Positions 8,860 to 19,617 are shown, numbered from the stretch's first letter. The stretch is DNA of 64,000 bases from Bremerella sp. TYQ1 (GCF_020150455.1 NZ_CP083740.1:6407001-6471000), one strand, 5' to 3'. Program-made: numbers and translations. The notes: generated by a model not told the origin, from the letters alone.

Positions 8860-9786
8860 ATGCACTGCCGCACGTTTGCCCGCTTATTTGCGTCACTAAT
8901 TATAACTTTTTGTTGTACAAGCGTACAGGTAAAGGCCGCCGAGTCTTCACCAAGTATGCCCCTGGTGAGCGTCCAATTGACGCCAGAATTCCATCCCGAA
9001 GTGGAGTTCCGCATTGCGGAAGCGTTGAAGCGGCCGCCGTTCCAATGGAGCATGCTTCGCGATCATACGTTCGCGGAAATCTCGGAACCGGTTGCAAAGA
9101 AAGAGGTTGCGGCTGAGATGATCGCAGAGTGGGAGTCGCTTCTGAATAACCCGATTCACGTGGACTTCCAAGACACCGTCAACGCCCACTTACGAGCAAT
9201 CATCAAGGCTGAATTCGAGTCACAAGTTGCTAACCTGAAATATGTTACGTCGCACGATGTGCTGTCGGAATCTTCCCCAAGCGAGATTCAGCTCGACCAG
9301 CTTCCGGATGTTCACACCGGTGAGGAAATCGTCGATCTAATCCAGATAGACAATCTGCCCCAAGTGCATACTGGGGAAGAGGTTATGGAACTGATCGCTC
9401 AGGACGAAGCTCAGTTTCCGCTCGATCCTTATGGCTATGCAGAGTACAACCACTACTTCGAGCCAGAGATCTACGATTGGTTCGTATTCGTAACCGATGA
9501 CCTGACAGTGGTTTACGTCTACGAAAACAGCGACGAAATGCCAAGTCGCGTCGACCCGGTACTGCTCGCTGAAAAGAACGCTCAGCCAGACGTTCCTGAA
9601 TCGTTCAAAGTTGTTGTACGAGAACAAGTTAGATCGCTGTTCGCTGGCGAATACTCATTATTTGAGATGGCCACGCAATTCCAGCAACACTGGACCAGTT
9701 TTACCCAGCCGATCTCGATTGCCTCGCTTAAACAAACCGAGCTCCTGCCAATTCACCGGGTATCGCATCTACCAGATTTGTTCTAA
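8860..9786 (+). CDS. Secreted protein of unknown function with an internal duplication
   Basis: A 308-residue protein I do not recognise. An N-terminal signal peptide (MHCRTFARLFASLIITFCC, cleavage near VKAAES) indicates export. The middle contains two adjacent copies of a motif, LPDVHTGEEIVDLIQ and LPQVHTGEEVMELIAQ, at about residues 147-181. The rest is acidic and rich in Glu, Phe and aromatic residues; one segment, YGYAEYNHYFEPEIYDWFVF, is notable. No catalytic motif or membrane helix is seen in the mature part. The start at 8860 has an excellent ribosome-binding site. It is monocistronic, followed by a hairpin at 9831-9850. Confidence 0.8.
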   Translation: MHCRTFARLFASLIITFCCTSVQVKAAESSPSMPLVSVQLTPEFHPEVEFRIAEALKRPPFQWSMLRDHTFAEISEPVAKKEVAAEMIAEWESLLNNPIHVDFQDTVNAHLRAIIKAEFESQVANLKYVTSHDVLSESSPSEIQLDQLPDVHTGEEIVDLIQIDNLPQVHTGEEVMELIAQDEAQFPLDPYGYAEYNHYFEPEIYDWFVFVTDDLTVVYVYENSDEMPSRVDPVLLAEKNAQPDVPESFKVVVREQVRSLFAGEYSLFEMATQFQQHWTSFTQPISIASLKQTELLPIHRVSHLPDLF

Positions 9787-10157
9787 TTTTAGCAAGTCGC
9801 TTCTAGATCGTGACTTATGATAGAACAGGCAAGGGAGCTACGGCTCCCTTTACGCCGTTTTCCGAGCGGCGAATCTCCCCAGTCAGGGGATGCCTGCAGG
9901 AACGACCCGTTTCATCTATTTTCTCAAAATGTTAATCCAGCTAAACTTAAGCGGATTCGCTGTTTTTTGGTGGCAGTAATTGCAGCCGGGAAATAGAATT
10001 AGGGTTCAGACTGGGACGCAATCCCTGCGCGGAGAACGTTTTCCGTCGGAAAAGTCCGTACATTTAGGGCTTGCCTGACTCAGTCGACCTGCGGCCGTTT
10101 CGGAACAGAGTCGCATCGAACAACACTTCTCACGATATCTATTTTGGAGTTTCGACT
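9787..10157. promoter_or_regulatory. Intergenic region upstream of the VWA protein gene
   Basis: This 371-base stretch carries the hairpin terminator candidate near its start and then the upstream region of the large VWA gene. A reading frame is open from 10071 but has no recognisable content before 10158. I see no convincing promoter motif. Confidence 0.4.
9831..9850 (+). terminator. Hairpin terminator candidate with UACG tetraloop
   Basis: An 8-bp perfect stem (AAGGGAGC / GCTCCCTT) closes a TACG loop, that is a cUACGg-type stable tetraloop in RNA. The T-tract downstream is poor (TTTACGCCGTTTT), so it may act as a 3'-end stabiliser rather than an efficient intrinsic terminator. Confidence 0.55.
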
Positions 10158-13100
10158 ATGCCTAAGCGTGAGCACTTCGAGCAGTGTCTCTCGGCATTTT
10201 TGGCAATCGGGCTGGCCGTTCTTTGGGTAGCTCCGACGATGGCAGAAGACGCCACGCGAGTTACCACCTATCAACAAGCGGCCGGTCCTCGCTACTTCGC
10301 CATGAGTGTTTCTCTTGAAGAGAAGCCGGAAGCCAAGCCTTCAGAAGTCGTGGTGATGGTCGATACTTCTGCCAGCCAGGCGGGAATCTTCCGCACCGAT
10401 TCAATCGCCTCGGCCAAAGCATTGATGAAAGCGCTTCCAAGTGATTGCCGCGTGCAACTGTTTGCCGGCGACATCATGGCCGTGCCGATGACCAAAAGTT
10501 TCGTGCAGCCTGGCAGCAGCGAAATGGCGGAAGCCTTCGCCGCTCTGGAAAACCGAACACCGCTCGGGGCAACCGACATGGCTGCTCTTATTAGCGACTC
10601 GGTGGCAGCATTCTCGAAGAGTGACAAGCTCAATCGTTCGATCGTTTACATCGGCGATGGCAGCAGCCGTGCAAACTTCCTTTCGGAGACTGAATTCAAG
10701 GACGTTATTGCGAAGCTTCGTGATAACAAAGTTGCTTTGACTTCGCTCGCGATCGGTCCAGATCGTGACATCGAAACGCTCGCTACGCTGGCGAATCATT
10801 CCGGCGGCATGCTGCAAATCGACACCCGCGAAATTCCTGCTGAGCAAGCAGGCGTTCAATTGGCTGCTTATGCAACGACCCCCGTTGTTTGGCCCGCTTC
10901 GGTCAAGTATTCGGCGAACGTGGCGGAAGCTTATCCAAGTCAATTTCCACCGCTGCGAGCGGATCGCGATTCGATCGTCGTTGGTGTGCTCGACACCGAT
11001 GCTCCTGTCAGTGTGGAAGTGAAAGGAAGTGGTGCATTTGCTCATAAGTGGACCGCTAATCCTGAAAAAACTAATGAAGATCACGCTTACCTTCCTCAAC
11101 TGATCGAGTTGGCGCAGAAGGATCAAGGCTTGAACCTCCCGACGGTTGGTTCAGCTGGTTTGCGTGAAACGGCCAGCGTGCTGATGGCTTCGGCCGACGA
11201 ATATGCTCGCCTTGGAAGCCAAGCCCTTGCCGCTGGCGACAAGGAAGGGGCGGCTCGACTCGCGAAAGCTGCCATGGAAATCGATCCAGGCAACCCACGA
11301 GCCCAAGCAGTTGCCAAAGCTGCCGAGAAAGTGGAAGGCGATAAGCCTGCCGAAGAGAAAGCTCCTGTCAATCAAGGTGCTTCGGCTCGCCGAAATCCAT
11401 TCCAGTTTGTCGCTTTCCAAAACGATGGTTCCAGTGATGCAGCTGCTCCTTTGAATCTAGGTGCGGATGACGGTCGTTTCCTCAACGACGTTGATCTCGA
11501 TCGTGTTCGTAATGCTCGCGTGATCGAAGCGGAAGTGACCAACCGGCTCGCCGCTGCTCGCGAACAGATGAGCACCGATCCAGATGGAACGCGTGATGCC
11601 CTGAAGTTGCTGCTGGATAATCTGGAGCGTGCTCCTGACTTGAATCCAGACGTGCGTGCTCGTCTGCGAAATCAGATCATTGCAGCCATTCGCGAATCGT
11701 CGGCTCGTGCCGTGGAAGTGGAAGCTCGCCGTGCGGAAATCGCCGAGCGTGAAGCGATCGCTCAAGAACGCATTGCTCTTACCGAGCAGCTTCTGCGTGA
11801 CGAAGAACGTGCTCGCGTGATCATGGAAATGTTCGACGCGTTGATGGACGAAGGAAAATACTCGGAAGCCTTGGCAGGTGCCCAGGAAGTTCGAGCGATG
11901 GACCCTTACAACCAAGCGGCTGTCGCTGGCGTTGAAATCGCGGAAATCGTCGGTAACTACCGCTCGATGATGGCGATCAAAGAAATCCGCTACCAGCGGA
12001 TGGTCGACACGCTCTTTGAAGTCGAAAAGTCGCACGTGCCGTTCCCGGATGAACCACCGATTGTCTATCCAGATGCTGAATTCTGGGAAGAGATCTACTA
12101 CCGAAAAGAGAAGTACGGTTCGGTTGACTTGGCTTCGACAGGTACTGCCGAGCAGAAGATCTTCCAGCAGTTGGAAGCCGAAACGAAGATTCAGTTTATC
12201 GATACGCCACTGGAAGAAGTGGTCGGTTATCTGAAACAGCTTCACGGCATCGAAATTCAAATCGACAATCGTGCTTTGGAAGATGTTGGTCTTTCGACCG
12301 ATACCCCAGTCACGCGAAACATCGAAGGTATTTCGCTCCGTTCGGCTCTGCGTTTGATGCTGAAGGAACTTGATCTGACGTACATCGTCGCTAACGAAGT
12401 GCTGATGATCACGACGCCTGAAGAAGCGGAAAGCGAATTGATCACTAAGGTGTATCCTGTCGCTGACTTGGTTCTGCCAGTTTCGGCCCAGATCGGTACG
12501 CTTGGCGGCGGTGGCAATGGTGTCAACGGCGGCGGTGGTTTCGGCGGCGGCGGTGGCGGTGGTGCCTTTAACGGCAACAACCAAGGTGGCTTCGGCGGTG
12601 GTGGCGGTGTCTTCGCTGTGGCCGACGAAAAGACCGTCAGCAAAATCGAAGACGTGAAAGCTGCACAACCAGCTGAAGAAGCAGAAGTCGATCCTGCTAC
12701 GGCAGAAAAAGAGCCTTTCATTCTGAAGGTCAACGACGGCGAAACTCGTCTGCAGGCTTGGGAACGAGCTTTTGAAACCGAAGAACGTATTCCAGCGATT
12801 GCCGTGCGAAGCGAAGTTCGACGTGCCATGGCTGCCAAGCGATACAGTGACGTGACCGGTGTTATTCAGTTGGCACTGCGTAACGGACAACTGCAGCCTT
12901 GGATGTACGAAGCAATGGCGTTGGCAATGCAGCTTGATCATGCTCCTAAGCAAGAAATCGAACGTGCCCTGATGAGTGCTATCGATTTCTCGACAGGGCC
13001 GAATCACATGCTGGTTGTTGCTGCTCTGATGTCTCGTTTGGACTTGGACGCACGAGCTTTGAAGCTCTACCAGGACGTCTCGCAAATGGAACCACTTCGT

Positions 13101-14102
13101 CCGGAACCCTACGCGGCTGGTTTAGCGGTCGCGGAACGTTTGGAAGACGAAGATGCCATTCGCTGGGCATGCATCGGCATTTTGTCGCAGGAATGGCCCA
13201 AGGAACGACTCAACGTTCGTACGGATGCTTTCAACATTGCCAAGGCACAGTTGCAGAAGTTGATCGACGAAAAACGATCCGAGGAAGCCAAGGCCTTCAA
13301 CGATCAAATTCGCGAAGCACTCGTGCGTGATGCGATCGTGAAAGTGACCTGGTCAGGCGAATCAGACTTAGACTTAGTCGTGGAAGAACCAAGTGGAAGC
13401 GTTTGCTCGCAACATAATCCTCGCACGATCTCCGGCGGGATCTTCCTCGGCGATGCAGCATCTTCGCTGGCGGATGCCGGGACCGACGGTGCCTACGAAG
13501 TTTACGTGTTGCCGAAGGGCTTCAAGGGCGACTACAAAATGCTCGTCCGAAAAGTTTGGGGCGACGTGACCGCAGGTAAAATTACCGTGGACGTCTTCAC
13601 CAACTACGGAACCGACGAGCAGCACCACGAACGTCGTCAGTTGGAACTTGGCAAGGACGGTGCTTTGGTCACCTTCAATGTGCCAACGGGCCGCCGAACC
13701 GAAAGCCTCTCGGAACAGCAGGTTCAAGTGGCTGTCGAAACGCAAGCCGCAATGACACGTGAAATTGTCGCTGCGAAGCTAAATTCCGCTTCGGAAAGCT
13801 CGACTGCCTCGGAAGAATATGTTGCTGACGTCAACAACGGATCGAACGATTTCGTTCGCCGCGTTCGTAACTCGGTGGGTTACCGCCCAGTGATTACGAC
13901 TCTTCCTGAAGGTACAAACTTCTCGGCATTCGCTGTGGTTTCGGCAGACCGTCGTTATGTGCGATTCAACGGTACGCCACTTTTCTCGGCGATTGGTGAA
14001 GTTACCTCCTACACGTTCTCCGGTACCAACACCGGGGCACAAACCGACAACACTGGCGGTGGTAACAACACCGGCGGTATCGGCGGCGGCGGTTTCTTCT
14101 AA
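10158..14102 (+). CDS. Large exported VWA-domain protein with secretin-N-like segment
   Basis: A 1314-residue exported protein. The ATG at 10158 follows GGAG at 10147-10150 and gives a signal peptide ending near APTMAEDA. A von Willebrand A domain comes first, with a MIDAS-type DTSAS at residues 69-73, a later Thr (GATDMAAL) and YIGDGSS. TPR-like and charged coiled-coil segments follow (about 360-600). A segment at about 667-755 (IDTPLEEVVGYLKQLHGIEI, then TYIVANEVLMITTPEE) matches the secretin/TonB short N-terminal (STN-like) fold. Next is a Gly-rich linker (about 782-818), more TPR-like helices, and a region with SDLDLVVEEPSG resembling DUF2135. The protein ends GGIGGGGFF. It probably acts in the periplasm or at the outer membrane; the exact role is unknown. 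Confidence 0.88.
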   Translation: MPKREHFEQCLSAFLAIGLAVLWVAPTMAEDATRVTTYQQAAGPRYFAMSVSLEEKPEAKPSEVVVMVDTSASQAGIFRTDSIASAKALMKALPSDCRVQLFAGDIMAVPMTKSFVQPGSSEMAEAFAALENRTPLGATDMAALISDSVAAFSKSDKLNRSIVYIGDGSSRANFLSETEFKDVIAKLRDNKVALTSLAIGPDRDIETLATLANHSGGMLQIDTREIPAEQAGVQLAAYATTPVVWPASVKYSANVAEAYPSQFPPLRADRDSIVVGVLDTDAPVSVEVKGSGAFAHKWTANPEKTNEDHAYLPQLIELAQKDQGLNLPTVGSAGLRETASVLMASADEYARLGSQALAAGDKEGAARLAKAAMEIDPGNPRAQAVAKAAEKVEGDKPAEEKAPVNQGASARRNPFQFVAFQNDGSSDAAAPLNLGADDGRFLNDVDLDRVRNARVIEAEVTNRLAAAREQMSTDPDGTRDALKLLLDNLERAPDLNPDVRARLRNQIIAAIRESSARAVEVEARRAEIAEREAIAQERIALTEQLLRDEERARVIMEMFDALMDEGKYSEALAGAQEVRAMDPYNQAAVAGVEIAEIVGNYRSMMAIKEIRYQRMVDTLFEVEKSHVPFPDEPPIVYPDAEFWEEIYYRKEKYGSVDLASTGTAEQKIFQQLEAETKIQFIDTPLEEVVGYLKQLHGIEIQIDNRALEDVGLSTDTPVTRNIEGISLRSALRLMLKELDLTYIVANEVLMITTPEEAESELITKVYPVADLVLPVSAQIGTLGGGGNGVNGGGGFGGGGGGGAFNGNNQGGFGGGGGVFAVADEKTVSKIEDVKAAQPAEEAEVDPATAEKEPFILKVNDGETRLQAWERAFETEERIPAIAVRSEVRRAMAAKRYSDVTGVIQLALRNGQLQPWMYEAMALAMQLDHAPKQEIERALMSAIDFSTGPNHMLVVAALMSRLDLDARALKLYQDVSQMEPLRPEPYAAGLAVAERLEDEDAIRWACIGILSQEWPKERLNVRTDAFNIAKAQLQKLIDEKRSEEAKAFNDQIREALVRDAIVKVTWSGESDLDLVVEEPSGSVCSQHNPRTISGGIFLGDAASSLADAGTDGAYEVYVLPKGFKGDYKMLVRKVWGDVTAGKITVDVFTNYGTDEQHHERRQLELGKDGALVTFNVPTGRRTESLSEQQVQVAVETQAAMTREIVAAKLNSASESSTASEEYVADVNNGSNDFVRRVRNSVGYRPVITTLPEGTNFSAFAVVSADRRYVRFNGTPLFSAIGEVTSYTFSGTNTGAQTDNTGGGNNTGGIGGGGFF

Positions 14103-14132
14103 TCGCTGCGAAAGAAGATCAGACAAAATAAA

Positions 14133-14167
14133 AGCGGCCCAGGTTAATTCCTGGGCCGCTTTTTTTG
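14133..14167 (+). terminator. Bidirectional intrinsic terminator
   Basis: An 11-bp stem (AGCGGCCCAGG at 14133-14143 and CCTGGGCCGCT at 14150-14160, six-base loop) is followed by TTTTTTGTTT on the plus strand and preceded by AAAATAAA, giving a weaker T-tract on the minus strand. It separates the VWA gene from the convergent tsaD gene. Confidence 0.92.
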
Positions 14168-14168
14168 T

Positions 14169-15191
<1,023 letters not shown>

Positions 15192-15206
15192 CGGCTTCGA
15201 TGCGGA

Positions 15207-16550
15207 TCAGGAGGATGAAATCTCCGCCTTCAAAGTTTCCAACCCCTTGCTGAGGACCGGATCGATGTCAGAAAGCTCCGGTAGGGGTGCTGGCGGGTGT
15301 GGAATGATCGTATCCTGATCCCGCATTCGGCGGTAGGTATGATAGGCGACTTTCTGTTCGCGGCTCATCTTCACCTCCATGCCATCATCGGGGGAAACAC
15401 CCCACTTATCTTCTTCGGTATCCCCTTCAAAGCGGTGGATTTTCTCTCCACTAGGACGCTGATAGCCGGCGGTAGTCAGCTTCAGGGCGCTCTTGCCCTC
15501 TTCGAGTTCGATAATGTTTTGGACGCTGCCTTTGCCCCAGCTTCGCTCGCCGATGATGATCGCTCGGTCGTGATCTTGCAGGCAAGCCGAAAGAATCTCG
15601 CTGGCGCTTGCGCTGTAGTGATCAATCAGTACGACCATCGGGAAGTCGGGCAGAGTACCATCCTTTTCGGCGGTCCAGACACGCTTCGGGGAGTTGCGTC
15701 CTTCGGTGCTGACAATCTTTCCTTCGTCGATGAACATATCGCAAATCTCCACCGCCGAAGTCAGCAATCCGCCGGGGTTGGCTCGTAGATCGACAATCAG
15801 GCCTTTCATGCCGTCGTCTAAAAGCTTGGTGACCGCCTTATGAAGATCGTCGGCCGTATGGCGACTGAAAGCGGAGATTCGGATGTATCCAATCTTGTCA
15901 CGATGATCGAACATGAAATCCCAGTCGCCACCCTCAAGGCGTTCGTCACCCATCACGGTTTCGATTTGGACAAGTTCGCGTCGCACCGTCAGGTCTTCGC
16001 TGGTGAATGTGCTGGGGTGATAAACGGTCATCGTCACACTTGTTCCGATGGGGCCTTTCAGCTTTTTGACGGCCTGATCGATCGTGAGGCCTTCCGTTTT
16101 TTCACCTTCAATATGCGTGATGCGATCGCCTGCGATGATGCCGGCTTCATAGGCGGGAGTACCGATCAGAGGACTCGTAACGACCAAATTGCCGTCGCGT
16201 GTCGAGACTTGAATGCCGATACCACCAAACTCGTTTTCCACTCCGGTTTTGAAGCGTTCGAGGTCTTCCGGAGCGATATAGTTCGAGTAGGGGTCTAGCT
16301 TAGTGATAACGCCGCGGATCGCCGCTTCCATCAGTTCTCGACGATCGATGTCTTTGACGTAGTTTCGATCAACTTGGTCCAGCGTGTCTGCGAAAAGCTG
16401 AATAAGCTCGACGTAGTCTTCGTCAACGTTCGCGTAAACATTGTCGGGGTTTGTGGGATCGTCGCTGGTTTCAATTTCGGCAGCTGCCAAGTTGGAATGG
16501 CAGGGAAGCAAAAACAAGATCGCGACAATGGCGGCATATTTCCACGGCAT
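15207..16550 (-). CDS. S41-family C-terminal processing peptidase (CtpA-like)
   Basis: A 447-residue exported serine protease. A signal peptide (MPWKYAAIVAILFLLP, cleavage near LAAAEI) is followed by an N-terminal helical region and a PDZ domain at about residues 105-185 (GIGIQVSTRDGNLVV, AGDRITHIEGE). The S41 catalytic domain includes GLIVDLRANPGGLL, then YSASASEIL with the nucleophilic Ser, and GERSWGKGSVQ with the catalytic Lys. CtpA/Prc proteases trim or degrade periplasmic proteins from a C-terminal tag. It lies upstream of and close to tsaD. No large C-terminal DUF3340-type domain is present, so it is of the short CtpA type rather than Prc. Confidence 0.95.
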   Translation of the reverse strand: MPWKYAAIVAILFLLPCHSNLAAAEIETSDDPTNPDNVYANVDEDYVELIQLFADTLDQVDRNYVKDIDRRELMEAAIRGVITKLDPYSNYIAPEDLERFKTGVENEFGGIGIQVSTRDGNLVVTSPLIGTPAYEAGIIAGDRITHIEGEKTEGLTIDQAVKKLKGPIGTSVTMTVYHPSTFTSEDLTVRRELVQIETVMGDERLEGGDWDFMFDHRDKIGYIRISAFSRHTADDLHKAVTKLLDDGMKGLIVDLRANPGGLLTSAVEICDMFIDEGKIVSTEGRNSPKRVWTAEKDGTLPDFPMVVLIDHYSASASEILSACLQDHDRAIIIGERSWGKGSVQNIIELEEGKSALKLTTAGYQRPSGEKIHRFEGDTEEDKWGVSPDDGMEVKMSREQKVAYHTYRRMRDQDTIIPHPPAPLPELSDIDPVLSKGLETLKAEISSS

Positions 16551-16681
16551 GGAGGTCGGTCCTTACCTAGGCGTTGACGAAGGTGCTCGCGCAAAAGGAA
16601 AGTTAAAACGCGAGTGATGATCTGGGGAAATTATAGAACCCCCAGAAAAATGCGGCAATTGAAACCTTGGGGATCCAAGAT

Positions 16682-17779
16682 TTAGAAGTCGTACCAGATA
16701 CCGAAGCCGATTTGCTGTTCAAACTCGTCGTAGAACGAGTTCTGCGTACTATCGCCGTTGTGATAGTGGAAACCGGTTCGTAAGGTTCGTCCGGGAATTT
16801 CGCCAACCCAAGCCCAACCAGCCTGAACGACGAAGCTACCACCGTAGTTGACTTCCTGACGCAAATGGGTGCCAACGGCGATAAATGGTTCGCCCCAAGG
16901 ACCGGTTGCTTCGTTCGGGGCCCATTCCACGCCAAATTGGAATTCCCACGGATCTGCGACTAAGTGGTAAAACGCCCAGCCAACTTCACCATAAACGCGA
17001 AGCTTCTTCGTGAAGTAGAACGAATGACCAAAAATGAGCAGATCGTGAGCGTAATTCAGTCGATCAAACGTAGGGTTTTTAAGGAGGAATTCGTCCCCAA
17101 GATGCGAACTCAGGTGATAGTACCCAAATCGCGATCGGTGACGAGGATCTGCCGCGTAACTCCAAGTGAGCTGCGTACCAGCGCGGAAGTCAACTGCACG
17201 GACGTCGACATCTTCCGGGATGTCGAGTCGTACATGGGCAGAACCTTCCACATCCCACTGGATACCATCGGACAAAAAGGAAGAATCACGTCCATAGCGT
17301 AACACGCCGAAACGACCACCGAGGTTACCGTCCAGCATCCAATTGTCGTCCGTAATTTTGACCAGTTGGGCGGAAAGCCGCGATTCTTTCTGGCCGGCCA
17401 AGTAAGACTTGTAGACCATGCCCTTGGGAAGTATTGTCCAGTCATACGGCTCATTTTCATCGACCATCGCCATCGGTCGTTCGTAAACGGTTTCCCCGTA
17501 GCGAGGCTCTACCCACTGGACCTCTGCGCCGGGATCGATCATCGTCAGGTCATTGTGAATGACTGGTTGACCGAGCGGGCTATCGTAAGCAACTTGCGCG
17601 ATTTGAGATGAAGGCTCGTCTGTGGGAAAATCAAGGATCGGCTGCAAATGCTGCGATCGTTGACCAGGAAACAGATTGGTCGGATCGGGCCACCCAAGTC
17701 CCGTCTGCGCGCTAAGCGATGACGGCAGCAGAGAGCTGCAAAGGATTAGGAGAACAGTAATCCGGGCGTTAAGTATCAT
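16682..17779 (-). CDS. DUF1207-type exported protein
   Basis: A 365-residue exported protein. The ATG at 17779 gives MILNARITVLLILCSSLLPS, a signal peptide cleaved near LSAQTG. The mature part contains ILPKGMVYKSYLAGQKESRL, typical of DUF1207, followed by alternating beta strands rich in Tyr, Trp and Phe and ending FGIWYDF with a C-terminal Phe. The pattern of strands and the terminal aromatic residue suggest an outer-membrane beta-barrel, which is an inference. No enzymatic motif is visible. It lies alone on the minus strand upstream of the S41 protease gene, 131 bases away. Confidence 0.75.
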   Translation of the reverse strand: MILNARITVLLILCSSLLPSSLSAQTGLGWPDPTNLFPGQRSQHLQPILDFPTDEPSSQIAQVAYDSPLGQPVIHNDLTMIDPGAEVQWVEPRYGETVYERPMAMVDENEPYDWTILPKGMVYKSYLAGQKESRLSAQLVKITDDNWMLDGNLGGRFGVLRYGRDSSFLSDGIQWDVEGSAHVRLDIPEDVDVRAVDFRAGTQLTWSYAADPRHRSRFGYYHLSSHLGDEFLLKNPTFDRLNYAHDLLIFGHSFYFTKKLRVYGEVGWAFYHLVADPWEFQFGVEWAPNEATGPWGEPFIAVGTHLRQEVNYGGSFVVQAGWAWVGEIPGRTLRTGFHYHNGDSTQNSFYDEFEQQIGFGIWYDF

Positions 17780-17975
17780 CGCAAGGTGGGGAGAACCTGA
17801 TAGCGTTGTAATTGATCCATCCGCGATAACCTTCCTTATCGGCATAATCGGCCACCGAGGATGACGGCGAAGTGTAGCGAGGTGGCGGATCGAGCCCAAT
17901 ATCAGTTTTCACCAAAATAGTGCATTAGTAAACTAATTAGATCGCTACGCCCTTTTAGACTAGAAAACAGGCCCA

Positions 17976-18320
17976 ATGGTACTCTTGGAATTCAGCATGT
18001 CCCCGCTCAGCAAAGGGGATTCGGTGAGCGAATATGTTGCCCGAAGTTTGAAAATAATTGCTGCTAGCGGACTTGATTACCGCTTGCATGCCATGGGAAC
18101 CATCATCGAAGGCGAAATCGATCAGGTTCTAACTGTCATGCAGAAATGCTTGGAAGCGATGGCGGAAGATTGCGACCGAGTTACATGCACTGCGAAGCTG
18201 GACTATCGAAAAGGATATCAGGGACGACTCGACTCAAAAGTGAGTAGCGTTCTATCCAAAGTCGATGCCCCTCTCAAGACAATCGACGACACCAAGCTCG
18301 ATCCGAAGAATGGCCAGTAG
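17976..18320 (+). CDS. MTH1187/YkoF-type thiamine-binding protein
   Basis: A 114-residue protein of the UPF0045 / DUF77 family. It starts VLLEFSMSPLSKGDSVSEYV and continues YRLHAMGTIIEGEIDQVL, both hallmark segments of this ferredoxin-like fold. Relatives form tetramers and some bind thiamine pyrimidine, so a role in thiamine homeostasis is possible but not shown by context. It begins with ATG at 17976 and ends 15 bases before lhgO, suggesting a two-gene operon. Confidence 0.85.
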   Translation: MVLLEFSMSPLSKGDSVSEYVARSLKIIAASGLDYRLHAMGTIIEGEIDQVLTVMQKCLEAMAEDCDRVTCTAKLDYRKGYQGRLDSKVSSVLSKVDAPLKTIDDTKLDPKNGQ

Positions 18321-18335
18321 GAAAGTAACTTGAGC

Positions 18336-19544
18336 ATGGAGTCGCAGTTTGCTGATGTCGTAATCGTGGGTGGTGGTATTGTCGGTTTGGCGACGGCCTA
18401 CCAGATTTCACGCCGGTTTCCCGATCACGATGTCATTGTCATCGAAAAGGAAAAAGTACTCGCTCAGCATCAGTCGGGTAGAAACTCCGGGGTAATCCAC
18501 TCGGGCATTTATTACCGGCCTGGTTCGTTGAAAGCAATCAACTGCCGCGAGGGCCGCTTGGCGATGCAGTCGTTTTGCGAGCAATACGAGATCCCACACG
18601 AGATCTGTGGGAAAGTGATTGTCGCCACGGACGAAAAAGAGTTGCCCCGTTTGGTAGCAATTTTCGAGCGTGGAATCCAAAACGGGATTGAGTGCGAGCA
18701 GCTCGATGCCGACCAATTGCGAGCCCACGAACCATACTGTCACGGCATTGCGGCAGTCCATGTGCGATCGGCAGGGATTGTCGACTATCGACGCGTTTGT
18801 TTTAAGCTGTGCGAGTTGATTCAGGATGCCGGGGGAGAAGTTCGCACGTCGACGCAATTGCAATCGGTTTCCAAGCGAAATGGTGAGATCGTTGTCGAAA
18901 CAAATAATGGAACGCTGCGAACGTCACTATTGATCAATTGTGCGGGACTTCAGAGCGATCGAATTGCAAGGATGTGTGGGCACGCCCCGGAAGTCAAAAT
19001 CGTTCCGTTTCGGGGCGAGTACTTTGAGCTGACCGAGTCGGCTCAGCATCTTTGTCGCAATTTGATCTATCCCGTGCCTGATCCGGCGTTTCCATTTTTA
19101 GGGGTCCATTTCACACGAACAATTTTTGGAGGTGTCGAGTGTGGCCCTAACGCTGTGTTGGCGTTCGCACGCGAAGGCTACACCAAATGGGACATCAACG
19201 TTCGTGATTTGTGGGATTCAATCGGCTATCGAGGATTCCAACGGCTTGCGGCTAAATACTGGAGTGTCGGGATGGGAGAAATGCGTCGATCTTATTTTCG
19301 GTCTGCATTTCTGGCTTCGTTGCAGCGGCTGATTCCCTCGGTATCGGCTAAGGATTTGGTGCCTGCTCCGGCGGGTGTTCGAGCTCAGGCATTGCGACGC
19401 GATGGTTCTCTTGTGGATGATTTTGTCATCCAGAGAGAAGGCAATTTCATCCACGTATTGAATGCACCGAGCCCGGCCGCGACTTCGTCTTTGAATATTG
19501 GTTCTTTGATTGCGGAACAATCAGCAGATGTTCTGACAGGGTAG
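18336..19544 (+). CDS. lhgO: L-2-hydroxyglutarate oxidase
   Basis: A 402-residue FAD-dependent oxidoreductase of the DAO fold. The dinucleotide-binding motif VVIVGGGIVGLATAYQIS is near the N-terminus, followed by VIEKEK. NSGVIHSGIYYRPGSLKA is diagnostic of LhgO/L2HGDH, as are MGEMRRSYFRSAFLASLQ and PAPAGVRAQALRRDG. It oxidises L-2-hydroxyglutarate to 2-oxoglutarate, passing electrons to the membrane quinone pool in E. coli. I chose the ATG at 18336 over the TTG six bases upstream. It directly follows the thiamine-binding-type gene. Confidence 0.95.
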   Translation: MESQFADVVIVGGGIVGLATAYQISRRFPDHDVIVIEKEKVLAQHQSGRNSGVIHSGIYYRPGSLKAINCREGRLAMQSFCEQYEIPHEICGKVIVATDEKELPRLVAIFERGIQNGIECEQLDADQLRAHEPYCHGIAAVHVRSAGIVDYRRVCFKLCELIQDAGGEVRTSTQLQSVSKRNGEIVVETNNGTLRTSLLINCAGLQSDRIARMCGHAPEVKIVPFRGEYFELTESAQHLCRNLIYPVPDPAFPFLGVHFTRTIFGGVECGPNAVLAFAREGYTKWDINVRDLWDSIGYRGFQRLAAKYWSVGMGEMRRSYFRSAFLASLQRLIPSVSAKDLVPAPAGVRAQALRRDGSLVDDFVIQREGNFIHVLNAPSPAATSSLNIGSLIAEQSADVLTG

Positions 19545-19617
19545 AAGCGAACCTTAGTACGATGAGCGGGGACATAGTTCTTCAAAGAGTGAATGAACTG
19601 TATTAAGAGGTCTTGTT

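Noticed and set aside
11457..13085. A 542-residue open frame on the minus strand within the VWA gene
   Set aside because: It lies wholly antisense to a gene with clear domains; its translation is low-complexity (His/Phe/Arg/Ser-rich) without any family pattern, as expected from the codon usage of the plus-strand gene.
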